DNA of 64,000 nt, taken from positions 131,168 to 195,167 of the forward strand of contig CBDCYT010000021.1 in the NCBI GenBank assembly GCA_965224325.1, read 5' to 3'. Below, piece after piece: positions 7,300-16,330 of this stretch. This DNA comes from CBDCMJ01 sp965224325. Lineage in GTDB: Bacteria > Chloroflexota > Dehalococcoidia > Lucifugimonadales > UBA3495. Below the pieces are notes generated by a model, which saw nothing but the letters and a program-made list of their open reading frames with translations, ran no database searches and was not told where the DNA came from. The position numbers and the translations under genes are program-made. Numbering within the stretch: position 1 is the first letter of the stretch; the number at the start of each line of letters is the position of its first letter.

Positions 7300-9018
7300 A
7301 TGGCTGCTCACACTCCGGACCACTCGTCTAAGCTTACGGTCTTCCTAGATGCCTTAGTGGAGAGAAGGCCAAGTCTCTGGAGCCTGTCGGTCTGCGGCCT
7401 CTCCCCCGCGGGGCGGGAAATCCCTGCTCTGTTGGACTACGACGCTTACGTTGCTTCCACCGATCGAGCGCGGTTATTGCTGCTTTCCGGGCTGTCGGGC
7501 CAAATTGCCGACGTGGAACAGACCCTGGCGGCGCTGGACCAGTTCGCTTCCATGGGCAGACGCTATGCCGACGCAATGGCGCTCAGCGCCGTCCCATGTG
7601 GCAACCCCGACGGCTTGGCAGGAGAGAGCCCTAACAACGGCGCCGGGGGAACCCCTTCCGCCGGCTATCCCCCCGAGGGAGGATTCTTCAACGACCCAAT
7701 AGACCCTGAAAGGCGCTATTTGTGGCGTTGGATTTGCTTTCAAGCTCCGGACCTTGTATTGGAGTTAACGAGTGGGGACCGCGTACGGTGGGAGGCCAAC
7801 CAGGCTGCCAAACGGCTGGCCCCCGCCGTCGCCGCCAGCGACATGAGGGATGACGGCTCGTTGCTGACGGCGTTAGGAAAGGGAACGCCAGCCGGCCTGG
7901 GCGCCGTGCCAGGTCTGCGTCTCTCGGCGCCGGCCCAACGAATGAGCACCGAGTTGGGGCGTCTCTGGAGCTTTATCCCCCAATTCGCCCCCTGGGAACC
8001 CTCATCCGCTCGGCGGACTTTGGACTACCGACGCTCCCGGACACCAACCCGCGTCGCCAGCATTCTTGATTCGGTGTACGGCCATAGTCTGGACCCCGTT
8101 AACTACACTCAAGGCGTAGCAATTAGCGGGCGCTTGCGGCTGGCGGCGCTGGGCCCCGGTATAGCTAGCCTTGCTCAAGATATCGCGTCCGTGTTGGATG
8201 CTGCGGGCATCGCCGGAGAAAACGTTTTTGGCGCCCAGCCCAGCGGAGCAACACTTGCCGGCGTACTCTGGGGGCCGGATCTGGCCCAGGCCACGGGAGA
8301 CCGGCGATGGGCCGACCTTCTACTACGGGCCGCCGAGCACTATCAATCGGCCGGTCCGGGCGCCGCCCCACCCCCTGCGGACCCTGATTTTAGGGCCGAG
8401 GACCTGTTCATGAGTAGCGCCGTCTTGGGACGAGCCTTCCAAGTCACCGGAGATCACCGCTACTTGGACCTGCTTACTCCCTTCATTGTTGGCTGCGGTA
8501 TTCAGCATGAAAACGGCTTGTTTGGGCATTGCAGGCCGGCGCCCTTCCTCTGGGGAAGGGGCAACGGCTTCGCCGCCCTCGGCCTGGCGGAAGCTCTAAC
8601 CTATCTGCCTCAGGACCACCCGGACCGGGAGATAGTTCTCCGGATGTACTCGGCCCACGTGGAAGCGCTCCGTCCTCTCCAGCAACCGTCGGGGATGTTC
8701 CCACAAGTGCTGGACCGTCCGGGCTCGTATCAGGAATTCACCGCCACCTGCATGATCGGTTACGCCATCGCCAGGGGGCTTCGCATGGGTTGGTTGGATC
8801 CCGCGTTCAACGATGTGCTGTGGCTTTGCTGGAGGGGCATATCTGAACGCATCGATGATGACGGGAACGTGACTGACGCCTGCGCCAGCACCGGAGTGCA
8901 AGCCGACCTGAGGAGTTACCTGGACCGCCCGGCAATCACCGGCCTAGACGAACGGAGCGGCGGAATGGCTCTGTGGTTCGCCGTAGAGCTGGAGCGTTTG
9001 GTTCTGGACACAGCGTGA
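7300..9018 (+). CDS. Degenerate M14-peptidase-like domain fused to GH105-like glycoside hydrolase
   Basis: 572 residues in two parts. Residues 1-190 follow the outline of an M14 carboxypeptidase: SVCGLSPAGREIPALL, the strand RLLLLSGLSGQ, PCGNPDG, then PDLVLEL. The zinc ligands are gone (GLSGQIADVEQ stands where the H-x-x-E loop belongs), so this half is probably not a peptidase. Residues from about 260 to the end match GH88/GH105 unsaturated glucuronyl/rhamnogalacturonyl hydrolases: the acid region AEDLFMSSAVLGR with D368, WGRGNGF at 418, LRPLQQPSGMFPQVLDRPGSYQEFTATCM. No signal peptide, so a cytosolic step in breakdown of unsaturated uronide oligosaccharides is plausible. The fusion is unusual; assignment of the N-terminal half is by motif outline only. 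Confidence 0.6.
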   Translation: MAAHTPDHSSKLTVFLDALVERRPSLWSLSVCGLSPAGREIPALLDYDAYVASTDRARLLLLSGLSGQIADVEQTLAALDQFASMGRRYADAMALSAVPCGNPDGLAGESPNNGAGGTPSAGYPPEGGFFNDPIDPERRYLWRWICFQAPDLVLELTSGDRVRWEANQAAKRLAPAVAASDMRDDGSLLTALGKGTPAGLGAVPGLRLSAPAQRMSTELGRLWSFIPQFAPWEPSSARRTLDYRRSRTPTRVASILDSVYGHSLDPVNYTQGVAISGRLRLAALGPGIASLAQDIASVLDAAGIAGENVFGAQPSGATLAGVLWGPDLAQATGDRRWADLLLRAAEHYQSAGPGAAPPPADPDFRAEDLFMSSAVLGRAFQVTGDHRYLDLLTPFIVGCGIQHENGLFGHCRPAPFLWGRGNGFAALGLAEALTYLPQDHPDREIVLRMYSAHVEALRPLQQPSGMFPQVLDRPGSYQEFTATCMIGYAIARGLRMGWLDPAFNDVLWLCWRGISERIDDDGNVTDACASTGVQADLRSYLDRPAITGLDERSGGMALWFAVELERLVLDTA

Positions 9019-9105
9019 TAGAATCACTATGCGGTTATTGTAAACTCAAATAGTTGGTCTAAATGAGCTCCTCGATGGAGCAAAATTATGGGAGGTAACA
9101 AGCCC

Positions 9106-11412
9106 ATGGCGTCCAATATAGTGATCTCGACCCAGGAATTTGACGTGGTTGGCACCAGGCCCATACGCCACGACGGCATAGATAAGGTTACTGGCAGGGC
9201 CCGCTACAGCGCGGACATAGATCTTCCGGGACTACTTCACGGTAAAATCTTGCGAAGCCCTCACGCCCACGCCCGCATCAAGTCCATCGACGCCACCCAG
9301 GCGTTGGCGCTCCCCGGTGTTAAAGCAGTGGCGACCGCGGCCGATCTGGCCCAGCCAGGTGGGAAGCTGATGGACCAAGGGGAAGGCGCGATGGTGAACC
9401 CCAAGTTCCTCAGCAACAACATCCTGGCGGCGGATAAGGCGCTGTACAAGGGACACGCCGTGGCGGCCGTGGCGGCGACCAGCCTCCACGTAGCTGAGCA
9501 GGCCCTTGCGCTCATCAAAGTGGACTACGAAGTGCTGCCCTACGTGGTGGACGTACTGGAGTCCATGAAGGAGGATGCCCCAGTCCTTCATGAGAGGCTG
9601 TTCAACGCCACCGACGCCAATGTTCGCCCCGGGGGACTCCGCTCCGAAGACGACACCGGTAAGGCCACTAATATCGCCAATCACTTCGTTTTTGAGCAAG
9701 GCGACATTGACCAGGGTTTCCAAGCAGCCGACGTCATAGTGGAACGGGAGTTCCGGACCCAGTCGGTGCATCAGGGCTATATCGAGCCCCATTCAGCCAC
9801 CGCGCAGTGGGCCGAAAACGGGAATCTCACAATCTGGTGCTCCAGCCAAGGACACTTCAACGTGCGGGACCAGTCGGCCGCCATGCTCGGAATCCCCGTG
9901 TCTGACATCAAGGTAGTGCCCATGGAAATTGGCGGCGGATTCGGCGGCAAGACCTTGATTTATCTAGAGCCCGTTGCCGCCCTGCTGTCCAAAAAATCAG
10001 GTCAGCCGGTCAAAGTCACCATGTCCCGCGCCGACGTGTTCGAGGGCTCAGGCCCTACCTCGGGCAGCTACATGAGGGTCAAAATGGGGGCCAACAAAGA
10101 AGGGAAGATCACGGCGGCAGACGTTACTTTGATCTACGAAGCCGGCGCGTTCCCCGGGTCTCCGGTGAACCCGGGTTGCCAGTGCATCCTCGGCCCGTAC
10201 GACATTGCGGACGGCCGTATCGAGGGGTACGACATTGTTCTTAACAAGCCCAAAACTGCCGCGTATCGAGCCCCCGGCGCACCTGGAGCCGCTTTCGGCG
10301 CTGAGACGGTAATCGATGAGATCTGTGACAAGCTGGGCATGGACCCCTTGGAGTTCAGGCTCCTCAACGGCGCCAAGGAAGGCACTCGGCGGCTTACCGG
10401 CCCCAGATTTCCCCGCATCGGCTACCTGGAAACAGTGGAAGCAGCGAAAGAACACGATCATTACAATACTCCCCTGGAGGGGCCCAACCGCGGCCGCGGC
10501 GTCGCCAGCGGGTTCTGGTTTAACGCCACCGGCCCGGCCAGCGCGACTGCAAGCGTCAATCCCGACGGCACTGTCAGCCTGATCGAGGGCTCTCCCGACA
10601 TCGGCGGTACGCGGGTAGCCTTGGCGCAGCAGTTGGCCGAGGTGCTGGGTATCGCGGCCGAAGACGTTAGGCCCGTTGTGGGCGACACAGACTCCGTGGG
10701 ATACACGTCTCTGACCGGAGGCAGCAGCGTGGCCTTCAAGACGGGGTGGGCCTCCTACGAAGCCGGTCTGGACATAAAGCAACAAATGATTCAAAGAGCG
10801 GCAAAAATCTGGGATATCTCCCCGGATGACGTGGATTACGTCCGTGGGGTAATTTCCCACCGGTCTGACCCCGAGCTAAAGATGACCTTTAAGGAGCTGG
10901 CGCCTCGCCTGAACGGCACTGGTGGGCCGGTGGTAGGACGCGGCAACGTGAGCCCGGGAGGCGCAGGCGGCGCCTTTGCAGTGCACATTGTGGACGTGGA
11001 AGTGGATCCGGACACCGGAAAAGTGGACATCCTCCGCTATACCGCGCTTCAGGATGCTGGCAAAGCAGTCCATCCCAGCTACGTGGAAGGACAAATGCAG
11101 GGAGGAGCCGTCCAAGGAATAGGCTGGGCCTTGAATGAAGAGTACTCCTACGGTTCGCAGGGCCAAATGGCCAACGCGACCTTCCTGGATTACCGAATGC
11201 CCATCAGCTTAGACCTGCCCATGATAGACACGGTGATCGTTGAGGTGCCCAACGCCGGCCATCCGTACGGCGTCCGGGGCGTGGGAGAAGTTCCCATAGT
11301 GCCGCCCATGGCAGCCATAGCCAACGCTGTCTACGACGCCATCGGGGTCAGGATGTTTGAGCTTCCCATGTCCCCCAACAAAGTCTTGGACGCCATCTGG
11401 GATAGCAAATAG
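9106..11412 (+). CDS. Xanthine dehydrogenase/CoxL-family molybdopterin-binding subunit
   Basis: 768-residue large subunit of the xanthine oxidase/aldehyde oxidase/CO-dehydrogenase family. Seen: the N-terminal RHDGIDKVTGRARYSADI, LPGLLHGKILRSPHAHARI, the Mo-cofactor glycine loop GGGFGGK at 276-282, AYRAPGAPGAAFGAE, and the catalytic glutamate in GVGEVP (E728). I start at ATG 9106 because GGAGGT (9091-9096) sits ideally before it; an ATG at 9088 overlaps that ribosome site. Family enzymes hydroxylate aldehydes or heterocycles and normally need FAD and 2Fe-2S subunits, neither of which is adjacent. It lacks the CO-dehydrogenase CSFR signature, so CO is not the likely substrate. Confidence 0.9.
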   Translation: MASNIVISTQEFDVVGTRPIRHDGIDKVTGRARYSADIDLPGLLHGKILRSPHAHARIKSIDATQALALPGVKAVATAADLAQPGGKLMDQGEGAMVNPKFLSNNILAADKALYKGHAVAAVAATSLHVAEQALALIKVDYEVLPYVVDVLESMKEDAPVLHERLFNATDANVRPGGLRSEDDTGKATNIANHFVFEQGDIDQGFQAADVIVEREFRTQSVHQGYIEPHSATAQWAENGNLTIWCSSQGHFNVRDQSAAMLGIPVSDIKVVPMEIGGGFGGKTLIYLEPVAALLSKKSGQPVKVTMSRADVFEGSGPTSGSYMRVKMGANKEGKITAADVTLIYEAGAFPGSPVNPGCQCILGPYDIADGRIEGYDIVLNKPKTAAYRAPGAPGAAFGAETVIDEICDKLGMDPLEFRLLNGAKEGTRRLTGPRFPRIGYLETVEAAKEHDHYNTPLEGPNRGRGVASGFWFNATGPASATASVNPDGTVSLIEGSPDIGGTRVALAQQLAEVLGIAAEDVRPVVGDTDSVGYTSLTGGSSVAFKTGWASYEAGLDIKQQMIQRAAKIWDISPDDVDYVRGVISHRSDPELKMTFKELAPRLNGTGGPVVGRGNVSPGGAGGAFAVHIVDVEVDPDTGKVDILRYTALQDAGKAVHPSYVEGQMQGGAVQGIGWALNEEYSYGSQGQMANATFLDYRMPISLDLPMIDTVIVEVPNAGHPYGVRGVGEVPIVPPMAAIANAVYDAIGVRMFELPMSPNKVLDAIWDSK

Positions 11413-11450
11413 GACCTGATTTCAACCCAGCGCACATGCCGCGGGGAATA

Positions 11451-11482
11451 CGGGAGGGGCGGTTCTCGAACCGTTCCTCCCG
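11451..11482 (+). terminator. Strong hairpin after the molybdoenzyme gene
   Basis: CGGGAGGGGCGGTTC, loop TC, GAACCGTTCCTCCCG forms a fifteen-pair stem (two G-U pairs), 38 bases past the stop codon. It lacks a good T-tract, so it could be a terminator, a processing or stability hairpin, or a fold before the next gene. Confidence 0.45.
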
Positions 11483-11572
11483 CCCTTGGCAATGAAAGCC
11501 GTCCCGGCCTCAAGGTAACAAAAGCGCGAGGACAAGCTGCGAGCCTGCGCTCGCTAGAAGGGAGTAGTGGGA

Positions 11573-12766
11573 ATGGTTGCCGGTTCGCCGCTGGAATACC
11601 GCTACGGCGGCTTCGCCCAAGAGATAATTTGCGGCCCCGACGCGATATCGGGGTTGAACCTCGCTCTTGACCGGCTAGGCGCCCGCCGCGCCATGGTGAT
11701 TTGCGGCCCTTCCATCTTGGAAGGTTCGGACGTGGTGACGAGGGTACAGACAGCCCTCGAAGGGAGTTACGCGGGCCTATTCCCGGGCGTGGCCCCCCAT
11801 GCGCCAGTGGAAATGCTTCGCCAAGCGGTGGACGCGGCCCGTGAATTTCAGCCCGATGCGCTGGTAAGCGTGGGAGGTGGAAGCACCCACGACACCACCA
11901 AGGGCGTTGCCCTGCTGCTGGCCGAGGGCGGTGAGATCAGGGATTACGAAGTCCGGTTTGAACCCCCCAACAAGGTCTTCATCCCCGAGGCGCCTCACCC
12001 CAAGTTGCCCATAATCAGTGTGCCGACCACCATGGGAGGAGCCGAACTGAGCCGCGGTGGCGGCGGTTTCACTGACAAGACACTTGGCCGGAAAATCCTG
12101 TCTTCCGGCCAGGGGACTCAGCCTAGGATCGTAATCATAGACGGCAAGGCTCTGGCCACCACTCCCATGCCGGTGCTTTTGTCCACGGCCATTGGCCAAT
12201 TCCGGATTGCCGTCGAGAGCGTCTACTCCACCGGCCACAATCCCATCGGCGACGCCATGGCCCTGCACGCCATTAGAATGCTGGTGGACTACTTGCCGCG
12301 CTGCCGGGAGCGGGACTTGGACGTATTGCTCAACACTAAGACCGCGGCGTCCCTGCCCATGCTGGCCATGGGAGCGGTCGGCGGTCTGGGAATCAATACC
12401 GCTATTGCCCACCACGTGGGCGGACTGTATGACGTCCCCCACGGTGAAGCCAACGGGGTGCTCTTACCTCACACTATGCGGTTTAACCTAGACGCCAGCG
12501 CAGCGCGCCAAGCCTTGATTGCTGAAGCTATGGGGATTGACATAAGCGGCATGAGCCCCGAAGACGCCGGTCTGGCTGCCGCGGACGGTGTGGCACGGTT
12601 ATGCAGGGAACTGGGCATGCCCGCCACATTGCGGGACGTAGGTGTGCCCGAAGAGGGTCTTGAGCTTATAGCCTCCGCCACTTTGCACGACCGGGGGCTG
12701 GCCACCAACCCCAAACCGGTCGCCGACGCCGCACCCATCATGACGGTGTTGAGGGACGCCTGGTAA
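11573..12766 (+). CDS. Iron-containing alcohol dehydrogenase / maleylacetate reductase-like
   Basis: 397-residue group III metal-dependent dehydrogenase. Nucleotide loop SVGGGSTHDTTKG, and the metal-binding half with HNPIGDAMALHAIRML, then GINTAIAHHVGGLYDVPHGEANGVLLPH, whose histidines match the family iron ligands. Such proteins reduce aldehydes or maleylacetate with NAD(P)H. ATG 11573 follows GGGAG at about 11560; a GTG at 11567 is the alternative. It closes the run that began with the flavin monooxygenase, 160 bases after the molybdoenzyme and beyond a strong hairpin, so it may have its own promoter. Confidence 0.85.
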   Translation: MVAGSPLEYRYGGFAQEIICGPDAISGLNLALDRLGARRAMVICGPSILEGSDVVTRVQTALEGSYAGLFPGVAPHAPVEMLRQAVDAAREFQPDALVSVGGGSTHDTTKGVALLLAEGGEIRDYEVRFEPPNKVFIPEAPHPKLPIISVPTTMGGAELSRGGGGFTDKTLGRKILSSGQGTQPRIVIIDGKALATTPMPVLLSTAIGQFRIAVESVYSTGHNPIGDAMALHAIRMLVDYLPRCRERDLDVLLNTKTAASLPMLAMGAVGGLGINTAIAHHVGGLYDVPHGEANGVLLPHTMRFNLDASAARQALIAEAMGIDISGMSPEDAGLAAADGVARLCRELGMPATLRDVGVPEEGLELIASATLHDRGLATNPKPVADAAPIMTVLRDAW

Positions 12767-12855
12767 TCAGCCCACTCCCCCATCGGCCTCCCACCAATCA
12801 ACCCCCAGGTCAACGTCGCTCTACGAATGACCCGCGCCTCACCAACGGGCGGGCG

Positions 12856-13659
12856 CTAGCGTCCCGACAAGAACCGGTGAACTAGGTCCACAAACTCGCG
12901 GGGCTTTTCGATTTCAGGGCGGTGGCCGCAGTCGTCTAAAACGGTCAGCGTCGAACCGGAGATTGATTCGTGGTACACCTCACCGGCGCTGAGGGGCACT
13001 ATTGCGTCTTCTCTGCCCCACACAACCAAGGTGGGCAATTCTTTGATCCTGCGCAGCAGATGGGGCAGTCCAGGATAGTACATATACGGGCGCCAGGCTA
13101 ACCTGCAAGCCTCTTCCCTCGCTACTTCCCAGCTCTCTATTCGCTCTGGTGAAGGGTCGTCAGGACACACTTGTTGAAACTCTTCCGCCTTGGCTGGGTC
13201 CAGGACGCTTGCGGTGATGAAGTCCGTGACTACCTCCAAGAACATGTCATAGATCTCTCCCACGGGGGGTTTGATGCCCGGTGGGCTCACTAACACCATC
13301 TTTTTGAAGTGGTGGGGGCACATGGTGGCCATTTCGGCAGCCAGCCATCCGCCCATAGACAGTCCCACCACGTTCACCGGACCCAGGTCCAACTCATCCA
13401 AGGCCTGAAGGTACCAGCCCGCCAAATCCCGCATGTTCATGATCCATTCAATTCTTGGGGATTTGCCAAACCCCGGATGGGACGGGACGTAGAGACTGTA
13501 ATGCCCAGCCAAGGTTTCGTGGAAACCCAGCCAGTCGTTGTGCCCAATCTCGTCATGGAGTATCAGCAAAGGTTCGCCTGTGCCTCCCTTGACCAGCTGG
13601 AGGTGGACTCCGGCCACGTTAACTACTTCTTCAGACCAAGTTTTCGGGGTGATGGTCAT
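12856..13659 (-). CDS. Alpha/beta-fold hydrolase
   Basis: 267-residue alpha/beta hydrolase. Nucleophile elbow GLSMGG with S101, acid in VWGREDAIVPL, and the catalytic histidine in DDCGHRPEIEKP near the C-terminus; the oxyanion region is LLILHDEIGHNDWLGF. Similar proteins include meta-cleavage product (C-C) hydrolases, esterases and dehalogenases. The HDE loop is compatible with a C-C hydrolase or lactonase but not diagnostic. It converges with the Fe-alcohol dehydrogenase and faces away from the next flavin monooxygenase. Confidence 0.82.
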   Translation of the reverse strand: MTITPKTWSEEVVNVAGVHLQLVKGGTGEPLLILHDEIGHNDWLGFHETLAGHYSLYVPSHPGFGKSPRIEWIMNMRDLAGWYLQALDELDLGPVNVVGLSMGGWLAAEMATMCPHHFKKMVLVSPPGIKPPVGEIYDMFLEVVTDFITASVLDPAKAEEFQQVCPDDPSPERIESWEVAREEACRLAWRPYMYYPGLPHLLRRIKELPTLVVWGREDAIVPLSAGEVYHESISGSTLTVLDDCGHRPEIEKPREFVDLVHRFLSGR

Positions 13660-14088
13660 TGCAGTACTTTCTCCCGGGGATGATCGAATTTGGCACTTTG
13701 TCGATTAGCCGGCTGGCGATGGCCATTTGACTGGGGAAGATTGGTGAGGCTGCCCAGCCGGCCGCTGGCCAGGCTTTCCAGCCGGAACTCACTTCATTTC
13801 CCTAACGTAGGGGTGACATAAGATTGCCGGTGAACGGCCCACAAAGTTATAGGCGGCTATTTCCAGAATAACCACCGGGGCTGATTGTCGGCCCCAGCTT
13901 GGGCCATGTCAAGGGCCGGGGTTATGCCTCGCGCCGCGCTAATAGCGCACACCACGTGACCTGGGTTCTAGCTCTCGAAACCTTCGCGTTGCGTTAACTG
14001 CGATTCTCCACGTGACGCTGCAAATGCTATGTTGTAAGATAGCCGGAACCTGGCGCTGAAGGCGTTATTTTGCCGCCTGGAGAGATTG
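13660..14088. other. Divergent intergenic region
   Basis: 430 bases between two divergently transcribed genes, so both promoters should lie here. No gene seen. CCACGTGAC occurs twice (about 13952 and 14009), an E-box-like palindrome pair that might be a regulator site; this is only a repeat observation. Confidence 0.35.
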
Positions 14089-15036
14089 ATGACGCAGACT
14101 GAACTGCATTTTGGGGTTGCCTTGGCGTCGGGAGCCCCGGAAGTGGCCCGCCAAGCCAGGTGGGTGGAGGAGTTGGGTTTCGAGTTTTTAGCGGCCGGTG
14201 AGCACTACATGCGCGGCGACCCTCCAGGCCCCACTCACGCCAGCCTGCCTCTATTGGGAGTCGCCGCCGGCGCTACGGACAAGTTAAAACTGCTGTCTTC
14301 GGTCCTCCTGGTGCCCTTCTACCATCCGTTGGTTTTGGCCAAGCTAACCGCTACTCTCGACTTGGCCTCCGGCGGAAGGCTTCTGCTGGGCGTGGGCGTC
14401 GGCGGGGAGTTTCCGGTGGAGTTCCAGGCTGCTGGGCTGAAAGTGAAACAAAGGGGCCGCAGGACTGATGAGTGCCTGGAGGTCTTGCGTGGATTGTGGA
14501 CTGGTAAGCCGGTGACCTACCAAGGGCGCCACTTTAATCTGGATAACGTATCAATAAATCCGTCGGCGTTGCAGCAGCCCGGCCCCCCGGTTTGGGTGTC
14601 GGGCCGGCGGGACGCAGCGATGGTCCGGGCGGCCCGGCATGGAGACGGTTGGATGCCCTATTTTTACAACCCGGAACGCTACCGGAACAGCGTAGCCAAG
14701 ATTACCGAGTCCGCTGGAGAGATTGGCCGTGACCTCTCTGATTTCCAATGGGCTTACTTCCCCTACGTTTCTATCTATCCTACGGAAGCGGAAGCCGCTG
14801 CAGTCGCGGCCCAGGAGTTGGGTGGCCAGTACCTGTATGGTGGCGATTTCTTAAACATCGTTCGGCAATACTGCCTGCTGGGTCCGGTGGAGCAATGCAT
14901 TCAGCGGCTCCAAGAGTACATTGACGCGGGAGCCCGGAATATCATTTTCAGCGTCTCCTGCCCCAGCGAGGACCGGCCTCGGCACATAGAGACCATCGCC
15001 AAAGAGATAATTCCGCATTTTCGGCCCGCAAAATAG
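14089..15036 (+). CDS. LLM-class F420/FMN-dependent oxidoreductase
   Basis: 315-residue luciferase-like TIM-barrel protein with the F420-type pattern: HFGVALASGAPEVARQARWVEELGFEFLAAGEHY, LLVPFYHPLVLAKLTATLDLASGGRLLLGVGVGGE, FQAAGLKVKQRGRRTDECLEVLRGLW, and PPVWVSGRRDAAMVRAARHGDGW. Starts at ATG 14089 with GGAGAG upstream at about 14079; the TTG just before is less likely. It is clearly different from the 5.4 kb member (different lengths and insertions), so it is not a recent duplicate. The next feature downstream is an IS5-family element that begins 31 bases after the stop. Confidence 0.86.
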   Translation: MTQTELHFGVALASGAPEVARQARWVEELGFEFLAAGEHYMRGDPPGPTHASLPLLGVAAGATDKLKLLSSVLLVPFYHPLVLAKLTATLDLASGGRLLLGVGVGGEFPVEFQAAGLKVKQRGRRTDECLEVLRGLWTGKPVTYQGRHFNLDNVSINPSALQQPGPPVWVSGRRDAAMVRAARHGDGWMPYFYNPERYRNSVAKITESAGEIGRDLSDFQWAYFPYVSIYPTEAEAAAVAAQELGGQYLYGGDFLNIVRQYCLLGPVEQCIQRLQEYIDAGARNIIFSVSCPSEDRPRHIETIAKEIIPHFRPAK

Positions 15037-15164
15037 TGCCTGTGCCGAGTTTCAGCGCCTGCCGGACACTAGGGCGAATCGACAATTGGGTGAAACTCGG
15101 CTGAGGAAATAGGGCAGGAGCTTATTAGAGGAGGATAGAGTGTAACCCTGAGAAGTGACGTGCG

Positions 15165-15548
15165 GTGGAGGGGATTGGCGTGGAACGTTGTGAGTTGAGC
15201 GCTGCTCAGTGGCGTCGGATAGAAGGCTCTTTGCCCGGGCGTCCCGGCTGGGTTGGCGTTACGGCCAAGGACAACCGGAAATTCGTAAACGGCGTCCTGT
15301 GGGTGCTGCGCAGTGGAGCCCATTGGAAAGACCTGCCACCTGGGTACGGCAACTGGAAAAGCGTCCACAAGCGATTCACCCGCTGGGCCAAGACCGGAAT
15401 CTGGGAGAAAATCTTCCAGGTGTTGCTGGATGACCCGGACAACAGATACGTGATGATTGATTCCACCATAGTCCGGGCCCACCAGCAGGCAGTCTGCGGG
15501 AAAGGGGGGGCCAATGTGAGGCTGTGGGCCGCTCCCGGGGTGGACTGA
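15165..15548 (+). CDS. IS5-family transposase, N-terminal frame (orfA)
   Basis: 127-residue first frame: LSAAQWRRIEGSLPGRPG, FVNGVLWVLRSGAHWKDLPPGYGNWKSVHKRF and the first catalytic Asp in VMIDSTIVRAHQQAV. It runs through a slippery GGGAAAGGGGGGG tract at about 15498-15510, after which the protein continues in the other frame of orfB. Such A/G-tract slippage is the known route to full-length transposase in the IS427-type IS5 group. Confidence 0.8.
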   Translation: MEGIGVERCELSAAQWRRIEGSLPGRPGWVGVTAKDNRKFVNGVLWVLRSGAHWKDLPPGYGNWKSVHKRFTRWAKTGIWEKIFQVLLDDPDNRYVMIDSTIVRAHQQAVCGKGGANVRLWAAPGVD

Positions 15549-15928
15549 GCACCAAGATTCATCTGGTGGCCGATGCTCAGGGCCGGCCGGTGCGCTTCTC
15601 TCTCACCGGCGGTCAGAAGGCGGACGTTTCTCAAGCCATACCCCTGCTGACCGGCCTCGAGGCCGGAGCTGTCATCGCTGACAAGGGGTATGAGAGCAAC
15701 CGCGTGCTGGCCTTTATCAGGAACCAGGGCGCCGAAGCGGTCATACCGCCCAAGTCAAACCGGAGGGAACCTTGGGAATACGACCGGGAACTTTATAAGC
15801 AAAGGAACCTGATTGAACGAGCCTTCAACAAATTGAAACAGTGGAGGCGAATCGCAACCAGATACGACCGCAGAAGTCTCTACCTCCTGTCGGCCCTGTA
15901 TCTGGTCTCCTCGGTCATCTGGGGTTAG
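15524..15928 (+). CDS. IS5-family transposase, C-terminal frame (orfB)
   Basis: 134 residues starting around GRSRGGLSTKIHLVADAQG, the usual continuation of the orfA product. Second Asp in AVIADKGYES and the Glu in RNLIERAFNKLKQWRRIATRYD complete the DDE triad. Overlaps orfA by 25 bases in a different frame, so a frameshift at the upstream G-tract probably makes the active fusion. The stop codon lies one base before the right inverted repeat. Confidence 0.82.
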   Translation: MGRSRGGLSTKIHLVADAQGRPVRFSLTGGQKADVSQAIPLLTGLEAGAVIADKGYESNRVLAFIRNQGAEAVIPPKSNRREPWEYDRELYKQRNLIERAFNKLKQWRRIATRYDRRSLYLLSALYLVSSVIWG

Positions 15929-15950
15929 CAATTGTCGATTCGCCCTAGTG

Positions 15951-16330
15951 TGTGACGGGTATGGCGCAAACCCATATCCTTTAACCCTAAATAGTGTACT
16001 AGACCTTTATCCGGACAATTTCCTAGTTACTACCGGTTTACTGCCTGTGCAAAAAGCGATTCTTTGGGACTTCAGATTTGATATGGCCAACCGGAAGCCG
16101 AGTACTGGTGGGCAACCGGCGGTGGATTTGGAAACGTGGTATGGCCTATGGCCAGAAACCGTATGTATAAGGCAGAAGATGGGTGTATAATGATTGGCTA
16201 GTTGACAGAACATGTCGCTCAATCTAAAGGATTCTACCGCCTGACGCCATGATAATTGTCTAGAAAGACGCCGTCTCAGCCGATGCGGAGTCCGAGGGCG
16301 CTTATGGCGGGTGGATGGGAGTTAGCCGGA
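15951..16330. other. AT-richer intergenic region upstream of radical SAM gene
   Basis: 380 bases with no recognisable gene. More AT-rich than the surroundings. It contains a TATAAT at 16186-16191 and a separate TTGACA-N17-TAAAGG arrangement at 16202-16230, so it most likely holds the radical SAM gene promoter. Confidence 0.4.
16202..16230 (+). promoter_or_regulatory. Candidate sigma-70 promoter
   Basis: Exact TTGACA (16202-16207), a 17-base spacer and TAAAGG (16225-16230), about 100 bases before the chosen ATG of the radical SAM gene. The -35 is perfect, the -10 weak. Confidence 0.35.

Larger units (their letters stand above)
15067..15950. mobile_element. IS5-family insertion sequence, intact-looking
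   Basis: 884-base element bounded by perfect 22-base inverted repeats (15067-15088 and 15929-15950, starting CACTAGGGCGAATCG). CTAG occurs at both ends, as expected if a CTAG-like target is duplicated. It carries two overlapping transposase frames. Perfect ends and full DDE motifs suggest recent activity. Confidence 0.88.

Noticed and set aside
9106..11412. Carbon monoxide dehydrogenase large subunit
   Set aside because: The CSFR active-site loop of form I enzymes is not present and no coxM/coxS neighbours occur.
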